From NCBI GenBank assembly GCA_019118725.1, contig DWYO01000267.1, positions 1-11,998 of the forward strand: DNA of 11,998 bases, given 5' to 3'. Positions 7,801 to 11,998 of this stretch are shown piece after piece. The position numbers and the translations under genes are program-made. The stretch comes from Candidatus Parabacteroides intestinavium. Lineage in GTDB: Bacteria; Bacteroidota; Bacteroidia; Bacteroidales; Tannerellaceae. The notes beneath the pieces are model-generated. The model saw only the letters and a list, made by a program, of their open reading frames with translations, was not told the origin of the DNA and ran no database searches. Each line of letters starts with the position of its first letter. Position 1 is the stretch's first letter.

Positions 7801-8183
7801 TTTACCGGAAGAACGGGAAAACATTCTCATCAGAGCAGACTTTGGGTATAATCGTTCCCTATCGGAACCAGATAGCCTTGATCCGGAAAGAAATAGCCCG
7901 CTATGCGGTACCGGAATTGAATCGGATTACGATTGATACCGTTGAGCGTTATCAGGGAAGTGAACGGGAGGTGATAATCTATGGGTTCACTATTCAGAAA
8001 CAATATCAATTGGCGTTCCTGACGGAAAATGCTTATGAGGAAGATGGGGAAATCATCGATCGTAAATTAAATGTTGCCTTGACCCGCGCCCGTGAGCAAT
8101 TGGTCCTCGTAGGAAATCCGGCATTGTTGAACCAAAATGAAACATTTCGGAAATTAATTGCTTATGTCGGTTCATTGTCTTGA
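4824..8183 (+). CDS. Dna2-like fusion of PD-(D/E)XK nuclease and SF1 helicase
   Basis: A 1,119-residue protein joining a RecB/Cas4-type nuclease to an Upf1/Dna2-type superfamily 1 helicase. Such enzymes unwind DNA and cut flaps or ends during replication and repair. Numbering is from 4824. Residues 1 to about 330 match nothing I recognise. Nuclease: GRMD at 340-343 (metal-binding D343), EQK at 354-356 and QMLLY at 374-378, the RecB-family QxxxY motif. Helicase: Walker A GPPGTGKT at 703-710, TNRAVDEI (motif Ia) shortly after, DEAS (motif II) at 819-822, GDQKQLP (motif III) at 851-857, QGRMHP at 908-913, VERYQGSE (motif V) at 1040-1047, VALTRAR (motif VI) at 1084-1090. All core motifs look intact. 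An upstream in-frame ATG at 4767 lies inside a repeat and ahead of the promoter, so I prefer 4824. No iron-sulphur cysteine set like that of Cas4 or eukaryotic Dna2 is evident. It is divergent from topB, which suggests joint work on recombination or fork structures. A defence role is possible but unsupported. Confidence 0.88.
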   Translation: MEIGEVYWKDILEVSSREENLAENYIGLYRVFQEVLKERTRDSRLDFSGAFARMDYLCKQLNYTEEEYRRINAFRARAKEVQNGRLDKLKGVWPDDLKALAEFVSRVYQIKIPDELARRLPQTYINQQSVRPLTDSYIRLIVDSWDEHYIYGKTSDESTEFIRVDYATPNFFGDWSYLKEFLTPHTQLNLIHPRKQENTYFPELIIFEPDFLLDISAIASCFEPYGCTPLTYLVNKIKPAANTRAILLGNFASQLLDEAIYNHKGGAPTYKESAQRFFRKNALHLITCKDMDATFHTDAMNQQKILQEMIREQFPEVSGIDMEKIVLEPSFYCEMLGIQGRMDLLQEDMRVLMEQKSGKRAFQTGKHVEKHYVQMLLYLALLHYNYRLRNDEISCFLLYSKYRDGLLKETTAPELLAEAIRLRNSIVRQEFLYGEGMAEEIFERLSPDDLNVNRIGGTLWERYTEPQLRVLLNPIHTASRLARSYFYRFFTFVEKEHILAKLGNARKEGSGFASTWNDTLDEKQQSGNIYDRLRIVSKEYGDAENGGIDLVTLEIPAQEEDCFLPNFRIGDIAILYAYPMEEVPDARKSAVLRCSVKALTPQRITVKLRAPQKNEHLFVRPENYRWAIEHDFVESSFSTLYRGLYAFLSATQERRALLLNQRMPQIDPSLCLKGDYSCGGASPEFNHLVLMAKQAQDYFILIGPPGTGKTSFGLVNILKETLMEADQSVLLVSYTNRAVDEICSKLVKHHIDFIRIGSGVSCDEAYQPYLLENKVNVCSNASAIRELIARTRVFVGTTTALSGNIHLFGIKHFDLAIVDEASQILEPHLLPLLSARMDDGRDAIRKFILIGDQKQLPAVVMQSEAEAEVSDPLLREQAGVTNCRISLFERLLKLRKGDDRLVYCMEKQGRMHPDVSRFPNMAFYQTRLKPVPLTHQCHELHFPVHAGEGLEFLLATRRILFFPSDYPPPSHSIKVNLPEARLIAEIVHTCWELYRKNGKTFSSEQTLGIIVPYRNQIALIRKEIARYAVPELNRITIDTVERYQGSEREVIIYGFTIQKQYQLAFLTENAYEEDGEIIDRKLNVALTRAREQLVLVGNPALLNQNETFRKLIAYVGSLS

Positions 8184-8192
8184 AAATGTATG

Positions 8193-8200
8193 TACCTTTG
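8193..8200 (+). promoter_or_regulatory. -7 element for the DUF4250 gene
   Basis: TACCTTTG fits TAnnTTTG exactly and begins 10 bp after the helicase stop codon. Transcription would start near 8205, about 28 nt before the ATG at 8233. A -33 match is weak (TTG at 8175-8177 is too close). Confidence 0.55.
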
Positions 8201-8232
8201 CGCCGGAAATAGGTATAAAAACAAGAAAAGAA

Positions 8233-8409
8233 ATGGAATTACCCAATGACCCGATGATGCTGTTCAGCTTCATCAATACGAAATTACGTGATAATTATTC
8301 TTCTTTGGATGAACTATGCGATGATATGCACATCAGCCGCTCTGTTCTTGAACAAAAGCTCCGCTCTGCCGGATTCGAATACAATCCGAACCAGAATAAG
8401 TTTTGGTAA
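8233..8409 (+). CDS. Small DUF4250-family protein
   Basis: A 58-residue protein beginning MELPNDPMMLFSFINTKLRD, which I recognise as DUF4250, a small family of unknown function in Bacteroidetes and Firmicutes. The middle (SLDELCDDMHISRSVLEQKLRSAG, in part) reads like a helix-turn-helix: a helix, a short turn after MHIS, and a second helix, followed by a C-terminal segment YNPNQNKFW. DNA binding is a guess from this pattern. The reading frame is open upstream to 8158, but that stretch overlaps the helicase end and holds the promoter, so the ATG at 8233 is the better start. Size and N-terminus match the family as I recall it. It has its own promoter and terminator and looks independent of both neighbours. 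Confidence 0.8.
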   Translation: MELPNDPMMLFSFINTKLRDNYSSLDELCDDMHISRSVLEQKLRSAGFEYNPNQNKFW

Positions 8410-8464
8410 AATGATATAAACCCAAAGTCTAATGACCGATTGGGGATAAAAGCGTAAAGAATGC

Positions 8465-8506
8465 AAGACGCAGAGGCGTGGAAACACCAAACCTTTGCGT
8501 CTTTTT
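8465..8506 (+). terminator. Rho-independent terminator after the DUF4250 gene
   Basis: AAGACGCAGAGG (8465-8476) pairs with CCTTTGCGTCTT (8492-8503), 12 pairs with one G-U, around a 15-nt loop. The T run continues to 8506. It lies 56 bp after the stop codon and ends the helicase/DUF4250 transcription block. Confidence 0.8.
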
Positions 8507-8565
8507 CTATTGCAGGTGCTGTTTGGAAAAATCACGGATTACTAACCTTCTTGTTTTATCCGTTT

Positions 8566-8645
8566 TCTTGAAAAGTTTCAAGGCATGAAACTCCAGTTTC
8601 ATCCAATGAAACAAAAGTTTCGTCCCTATGAAACTCTTGAAAAGT
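8566..8645. repeat. Tandem palindrome array with 21-bp period
   Basis: Three units of AGTTTCA-N5/6-TGAAACT occur at 8574-8592, 8595-8613 and 8616-8635. Unit starts are exactly 21 bp apart; unit 2 ends in TGAAACA and unit 3 begins AGTTTCG. An 11-bp direct repeat, TCTTGAAAAGT, flanks the array at 8566-8576 and 8635-8645. The loops differ (AGGCA, TCCAA, TCCCTA), so the palindromic arms are what is conserved. It is too short-spaced for CRISPR. It could be a multi-site operator with two-turn phasing or an extragenic palindromic repeat. Confidence 0.7.
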
Positions 8646-8761
8646 CCCCATGAATGAAAGTCCGGATTCGGGGGATACGAGGCGAAAACAAGGAAACGGA
8701 GAGTGTGTGGCCGTCACTTTCTTCCTCGTGAAAGGAACTTAATTGTTCATTTAACCCTTTT

Positions 8762-8796
8762 TTTGTATACGGGATGAATAAAAATTCATACATTTG
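8762..8796 (+). promoter_or_regulatory. Promoter of the argR-GNAT-argG-argC genes
   Basis: TTTG at 8762-8765 (-33) and TACATTTG at 8789-8796 (-7, exact TAnnTTTG) are 23 bp apart. The predicted start is near 8801, giving a leader of about 22 nt to the argR ATG at 8823. An ARG box fills the spacer. Confidence 0.7.
8774..8789. promoter_or_regulatory. ARG box 1 (ArgR operator) in the argR promoter spacer
   Basis: ATGAATAAAAATTCAT is a perfect palindrome and fits the E. coli ARG-box core TGAAT-W4-ATTCA with no mismatch (core 8775-8788). It ends at the first base of the -7 element, so bound repressor would occlude RNA polymerase. That the consensus carries over to this phylum is inferred from the match itself and from the gene downstream being argR. 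Confidence 0.75.
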
Positions 8797-8807
8797 CAGC
8801 CTAAAAA

Positions 8808-8821
8808 TGAATATTTATACA
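8808..8821. promoter_or_regulatory. ARG box 2 just before the argR start codon
   Basis: TGAATATTTATACA matches TGAAT-W4-ATTCA with a single mismatch. Its centre is 33 bp (about three helical turns) from that of box 1, so both face the same side of the DNA. Such paired boxes are what a hexameric arginine repressor binds. Confidence 0.6.
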
Positions 8822-8822
8822 A

Positions 8823-9263
8823 ATGAGCACAAAGAACGAGCGTTTGGAAGCAATTCGCCGAATCATTAACGAAGAGCTGATTTATAATCAGGAGCAGTTG
8901 ATGAAACTCCTGAATGAGAAAGGTTTTGGCGTTACACAGGCTACTTTGTCGCGTGATATCCGCCAGTTGAAAGTGGCGAAAGTGCACGATGCAAGCGGAA
9001 TGTATATTTATCGTTTGCCGGAGCAGACCTTGATGAACGGTGGCGTTTCGCAAGAGAGTTCTACTCCGAATATCGAATTTTCCGGAAATTTGGCCGTTAT
9101 TAAGACCCGTCCGGGGTATGCTATGGCGATAGCCTCGGATATTGACACGCATGCTCCGAAAGAGATATTAGGGACGATAGCCGGAGATGATACCATCCTG
9201 GTGATTCCGCGTGAAGGGTTCAGCCGGCAGAACATTCTGGATGCTTTGACTCGTTATATGTAA
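8823..9263 (+). CDS. argR: Arginine repressor ArgR
   Basis: A 146-residue hexameric DNA-binding protein that senses L-arginine and represses arginine synthesis genes. The N-terminal winged helix-turn-helix (about 1-70) carries the recognition-helix motif TLSRDI at 41-46. The C-terminal oligomerisation and arginine-binding domain (about 85-146) has GTIAGDDTI at 117-125; the adjacent aspartates D122 and D123 correspond to the arginine-contacting pair of E. coli ArgR. The short linker around residues 68-82 is typical. Length is slightly below that of the E. coli protein. Two ARG boxes in its own promoter imply negative autoregulation and arginine control of the genes behind it. The next gene starts 44 bp after the stop on the same strand. 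Confidence 0.95.
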   Translation: MSTKNERLEAIRRIINEELIYNQEQLMKLLNEKGFGVTQATLSRDIRQLKVAKVHDASGMYIYRLPEQTLMNGGVSQESSTPNIEFSGNLAVIKTRPGYAMAIASDIDTHAPKEILGTIAGDDTILVIPREGFSRQNILDALTRYM

Positions 9264-9307
9264 TGAAGATTTTAGAAAAACATCTAACTTCGTAATTAAA
9301 ATAAAAA

Positions 9308-9868
9308 ATGGAACGACAACAGGGACAAATAGATGTCATGATTGCGGAGGCAAGCCACGAGGTATACGTGGATACCATCCTCGAAACCATTCGTGAGGCG
9401 GCTAAGAAACGAGGTACAGGAATAGCCGAGCGGACACACGAGTATGTTGCCCAGAAAATGAAAGAAGGGAAAGCGGTCATAGCGCTGGATGGCAATACCT
9501 TCGTAGGGTTCAGTTATATTGAGTCATGGGGAAATAAGCAATATGTTACCACCTCGGGATTGATTGTACATCCGAATTACCAAGGTTTGGGCATCGCAAA
9601 GCGTATCAAGGAGATGACGTTTAAATTAGCCCGTATGCGTTGGCCTCATGCTAAAATATTCAGCTTGACATCGGGGGCAGCGGTCATGAAGATGAATACC
9701 GAATTGGGCTATGTCCCGGTAACTTTTGCCGACCTGACCGATGATGAAGCTTTCTGGCGTGGATGCCAAGGATGCGTCAATCATGATATCTTGGAGCGTA
9801 CCCATCGCAAATATTGTATTTGTACCGGAATGCTTTATGATCCGGAATTACATAAAAATGAAGAATAA
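9308..9868 (+). CDS. GNAT-family N-acyltransferase in the arginine cluster, candidate acyl-glutamate synthase
   Basis: A 186-residue GCN5-related N-acyltransferase. The acyl-CoA pyrophosphate-binding motif A is visible as VHPNYQGLGIAKRI (87-100), with the Q/R-x-x-G-x-G/A pattern at Q92-A97. A further strand and helix (about 117-135, ending ELGYVPV) complete the core. Before the core, a helical N-terminus (about 15-55) resembles the layout of short N-acetylglutamate synthases. Near the C-terminus are C153-x2-C156 and C170-x-C172, a possible metal site. The gene lies between argR and argG, and no argA, argJ or argE is in view. The likely job is to acylate glutamate as the first step of arginine synthesis. 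Bacteroides fragilis is known to use succinylated intermediates at the transcarbamylase step, so the acyl donor could be succinyl-CoA instead of acetyl-CoA. The GNAT fold is certain from the motif; the substrate is inferred from position only. Confidence 0.82.
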   Translation: MERQQGQIDVMIAEASHEVYVDTILETIREAAKKRGTGIAERTHEYVAQKMKEGKAVIALDGNTFVGFSYIESWGNKQYVTTSGLIVHPNYQGLGIAKRIKEMTFKLARMRWPHAKIFSLTSGAAVMKMNTELGYVPVTFADLTDDEAFWRGCQGCVNHDILERTHRKYCICTGMLYDPELHKNEE

Positions 9869-9872
9869 ACGT

Positions 9873-9934
9873 GAATGAAGAGTGTAGAATGAGGCATGAA
9901 AATTAGTGTGTCTTTCATTTTTAATTGTTCATTC
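9873..9934. repeat. Imperfect palindrome between the GNAT gene and argG
   Basis: GAATGAA (9873-9879) pairs with TTCATTC (9928-9934), and AATGA (9888-9892) with TCATT (9915-9919). Both pairs share one axis, giving a 62-bp interrupted hairpin in the 81-bp gap. AGGCATGAA at 9892-9900 also occurs in the other intergenic repeats of this window. No T run follows, so termination is unlikely. Differential mRNA stability within the operon, or a repeat remnant, are possible explanations. Confidence 0.45.
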
Positions 9935-9949
9935 GTAATTACATAAAAT

Positions 9950-11155
9950 ATGGAAAAGAAAAAGAAAGTAGTTGTCGCTTTCAGCGGCGGGTTGGACACA
10001 TCGTTCACGGTCATGTATCTGGCCAAAGAAAAAGGGTATGAAGTATATGCCGCTTGTGCCAATACAGGCGGATTCAGTGCCGAGCAATTGAAGCAAAACG
10101 AAGAAAATGCCTATAAGCTGGGCGCTACCCGGTATGTGACCTTGGACGTGACGCACGAATATTATGAAAAGAGTCTTAAGTTTATGATTTTCGGTAATGT
10201 GCTCCGTAACGGGACTTATCCTATCTCGGTAAGCTCAGAACGTATTTTCCAGGCTTTGGCCATTGCCCGTTATGCTAATGAGATTGGCGCAGACGCGATC
10301 GCTCACGGGTCGACGGGGGCCGGAAACGACCAGGTGCGTTTCGACATGACGTTCCTTGTGTTGGCTCCGAACGTGGAAATCATTACCCTGACGCGCGATA
10401 TGGCACTGAGCCGCGACTTCGAAATCAATTATTTGAAGGAACATGGGTTTGTGGCCGACTTCACGAAGCTGAAGTATTCTTATAATGTGGGCTTATGGGG
10501 CACATCGATTTGCGGAGGCGAAATCCTCGATTCCGCTCAAGGGTTGCCTGAATCGGCTTATTTAAAGCAGGTAAAGAAGACGGGCAGCGAGCAACTCCGC
10601 CTTACGTTTGAGAAGGGTGAGCTGAAAGCTGTCAACGGTGAACGTTTTGATGACCCGATTAAAGCGATTCAAAAGGTAGAAGAGATTGGTGCGGCTTACG
10701 GAATTGGCCGTGATATGCACGTAGGTGACACGATCATCGGTATCAAAGGGCGTGTCGGATTTGAAGCTGCTGCCCCGATGCTGATTATCGGTGCACACCG
10801 TTTCTTGGAAAAATATACCTTGAGTAAGTGGCAGCAATATTGGAAAGACCAAGTGGCAAACTGGTATGGCATGTTCTTGCATGAAAGTCAATACTTGGAA
10901 CCGGTGATGCGTGATATCGAAGCCATGCTGCAAGAATCGCAACGTAACGTGAACGGTACGGCTATTCTCGAACTCCGTCCGCTTTCCTTCTCGACCGTCG
11001 GCGTGGAATCTGAAGACGATTTGGTGAAGACGAAATTCGGCGAATATGGTGAAATGCAAAAGGGATGGACGGCCGAAGATGCAAAAGGCTTCATCAAAGT
11101 GCTTTCTACACCGCTTCGCGTCTATTATACGAACCATAAGGACGAGAAAATATGA
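9950..11155 (+). CDS. argG: Argininosuccinate synthase
   Basis: This enzyme joins citrulline and aspartate with ATP to form argininosuccinate, the penultimate step of arginine synthesis in the cytosol. The 401-residue protein starts with the ATP-pyrophosphatase loop AFSGGLDTS at 10-18. It continues with the substrate-binding block HGSTGAGNDQVRF at 119-131, where the family usually has a GKGNDQ-type sequence, and CANTGG at 36-41 in the nucleotide-binding half. Length is normal for the family and the frame is intact. The ATG at 9950 puts the P-loop at the expected distance from the N-terminus. It follows the GNAT gene after 81 bp, and its TGA stop overlaps the argC start (ATGA), so argG and argC are probably translationally coupled. 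Expression should respond to arginine through ArgR at the promoter upstream of argR. No separate promoter with a -7 match was found directly in front of it. Confidence 0.95.
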   Translation: MEKKKKVVVAFSGGLDTSFTVMYLAKEKGYEVYAACANTGGFSAEQLKQNEENAYKLGATRYVTLDVTHEYYEKSLKFMIFGNVLRNGTYPISVSSERIFQALAIARYANEIGADAIAHGSTGAGNDQVRFDMTFLVLAPNVEIITLTRDMALSRDFEINYLKEHGFVADFTKLKYSYNVGLWGTSICGGEILDSAQGLPESAYLKQVKKTGSEQLRLTFEKGELKAVNGERFDDPIKAIQKVEEIGAAYGIGRDMHVGDTIIGIKGRVGFEAAAPMLIIGAHRFLEKYTLSKWQQYWKDQVANWYGMFLHESQYLEPVMRDIEAMLQESQRNVNGTAILELRPLSFSTVGVESEDDLVKTKFGEYGEMQKGWTAEDAKGFIKVLSTPLRVYYTNHKDEKI

Positions 11156-11998
11156 TTAAAGTAGGAATTATAGGCGGAGCTGGTTATACGGCAGGCGAAC
11201 TGATTCGCCTGCTGATCAATCATCCGGACGTGGAAATCATCTTTATCAATAGCACCAGCAATGCGGGCAATCGGATTACGGATGTCCACGAAGGTTTGTA
11301 TGGGGAGACGGATATGCGCTTTACGGCCGAGCTTCCGTTGGATGAAATCGATTGCCTTTTCTTCTGTACGGCGCATGGCGATACCCGGAAATTCATGGAA
11401 TCGCATACGGTCCCGGAACACGTGAAGATTATTGATCTTTCGATGGATTACCGTATCAAGAGTGAAGAGCATGATTTCGTATATGGCTTGCCGGAATTGA
11501 ACCGCCGGGCTATTTGCGAAGCGAACCACATTGCCAATCCGGGGTGCTTTGCAACATGTATCCAGTTGGGTGTGCTTCCGCTGGCCAAACATTTGATGTT
11601 GAACTCGGATTTGCACGTGAATGCCATTACAGGTTCGACTGGCGCGGGCGTGAAGCCATCAGCTACGTCGCACTTTAGTTGGCGGAATGACAATATCTCT
11701 ATCTATAAACCGTTCACGCACCAACATTTGGCTGAAATTAACCAGAGCTTGGTGCAGTTGCAGAATAGCTTCAATAGCCAGATTAACTTCATTCCGGTGC
11801 GCGGCAACTTCTCGCGCGGTATTTTTGCAACCACATATCTGGATTGCAAAATTGAGTTGAGCGAAATCCGTCGCATTTATGAAGAATATTATAGCGACCA
11901 TTCGTTTACGTTCGTCGTTGATAAGAATCCGGATTTGAAGCAAGTGGTCAATACCAACAAGTGTCTTATTTACTTGCAAAAGTATGAAGACAAATTGT
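11152..11998 (+). CDS. argC: N-acetyl- (or N-succinyl-) gamma-glutamyl-phosphate reductase, 3' end cut by the window
   Basis: An NADPH-dependent reductase turning N-acyl-gamma-glutamyl phosphate into N-acyl-glutamate semialdehyde, the third step of arginine synthesis. The first 282 codons are present and the frame is open to the window end; the family is usually about 310-350 residues, so only the C-terminus is missing. The nucleotide-binding fold begins at once with GIIGGAGYTAGEL (5-17). The catalytic cysteine is C132 in ANPGCFAT, preceded by YGLPELNR (111-118). GSTGAGVKPS (161-170) is the conserved substrate-side loop. The ATG at 11152 overlaps the argG stop by 4 bases. The sequence does not show whether the acyl group is acetyl or succinyl. 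Known use of succinylornithine in Bacteroides makes the succinyl form a real possibility. Confidence 0.94.
   Translation, partial: MIKVGIIGGAGYTAGELIRLLINHPDVEIIFINSTSNAGNRITDVHEGLYGETDMRFTAELPLDEIDCLFFCTAHGDTRKFMESHTVPEHVKIIDLSMDYRIKSEEHDFVYGLPELNRRAICEANHIANPGCFATCIQLGVLPLAKHLMLNSDLHVNAITGSTGAGVKPSATSHFSWRNDNISIYKPFTHQHLAEINQSLVQLQNSFNSQINFIPVRGNFSRGIFATTYLDCKIELSEIRRIYEEYYSDHSFTFVVDKNPDLKQVVNTNKCLIYLQKYEDKL

Larger units (their letters stand above)
8410..8822. other. Intergenic region between the DUF4250 gene and argR
   Basis: This 413-bp gap contains a terminator (8465-8506), a three-unit palindromic array (8574-8635) flanked by 11-bp direct repeats, and the argR promoter with two ARG boxes (8762-8821). 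Between 8677 and 8729 there is an imperfect hairpin (ACGAGG/CCTCGT outer arms) with no obvious role. No protein-coding gene is convincing here. Confidence 0.65.

Noticed and set aside
4824..8183. Anti-phage defence gene or CRISPR-associated Cas4
   Set aside because: The nuclease domain is fused to a full SF1 helicase and sits among housekeeping genes with no defence partner, integrase or composition shift.
8158..8232. Longer 83-codon form of the DUF4250 gene
   Set aside because: The extension overlaps the helicase 3' end and the DUF4250 promoter; family members begin at the equivalent of the ATG at 8233.
8566..8645. CRISPR array
   Set aside because: Repeat arms are 7 bp with 5-6 bp loops and a 21-bp period; there are no 30-bp spacers and no cas genes nearby.
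8677..8729. Riboswitch or attenuator ahead of argR
   Set aside because: The imperfect hairpin lies upstream of the argR promoter and so would not be in the argR mRNA; no known riboswitch core was recognised.
9869..9949. ARG box directly upstream of argG
   Set aside because: AT-rich words such as TTGTTCATTC are present, but nothing approaches the TGAAT-W4-ATTCA core.
10562..11137. 191-codon minus-strand open frame opposite argG
   Set aside because: It is antisense to a clear argG coding region and has no family features.

Overview
The window looks like ordinary chromosome from a member of the order Bacteroidales, most likely Parabacteroides or a close relative. Four things point there. Promoters carry the Bacteroidetes -7 element TAnnTTTG (seen upstream of spt, topB, the nuclease-helicase gene, the DUF4250 gene and argR). 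Strong Shine-Dalgarno sites are absent. A serine palmitoyltransferase gene is present, a hallmark of sphingolipid-making Bacteroidales. The arginine genes are arranged argR - GNAT - argG - argC. The species is inferred, not proven. I see no tRNA, rRNA, insertion sequence, prophage or CRISPR array.

Left part (1-2584): a DAGK-family lipid kinase gene (minus) is divergent from spt (plus), which makes the sphingoid base. The 308-bp gap between them holds a -7 element for each direction. Each predicted 5' leader contains a substantial inverted repeat. spt converges on topB, with a strong 10-bp-stem terminator between them.

Middle (2585-8506): topB (DNA topoisomerase III, minus) is divergent from a gene of about 1.1 thousand codons that fuses a PD-(D/E)XK nuclease to an SF1 helicase (Dna2-like). 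The 184-bp gap between them holds a mirror-symmetric four-arm repeat. The pairing recalls the Top3/Dna2 partnership of eukaryotic DNA-end and recombination processing, but a functional link here is inference. A 58-codon DUF4250 gene with its own promoter follows, then a rho-independent terminator.

Right part (8507-11998): a 21-bp-period array of small palindromes precedes argR. The argR promoter carries a perfect ARG-box core between its -33 and -7 elements and a second near-perfect box just before the start codon, so self-repression is likely. argR, an uncharacterised GNAT acyltransferase gene, argG and argC (cut by the window end) follow on the same strand, with argG and argC overlapping by 4 bases. 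The GNAT is the natural candidate for the first, acyl-glutamate-forming step of the pathway.

The most interesting material is intergenic: several palindromic or tandem elements, three of which share the word AGGCATGAA. Among proteins, the GNAT and the topB/Dna2-like pair deserve most attention. I found no clear evidence of a wholly new system.
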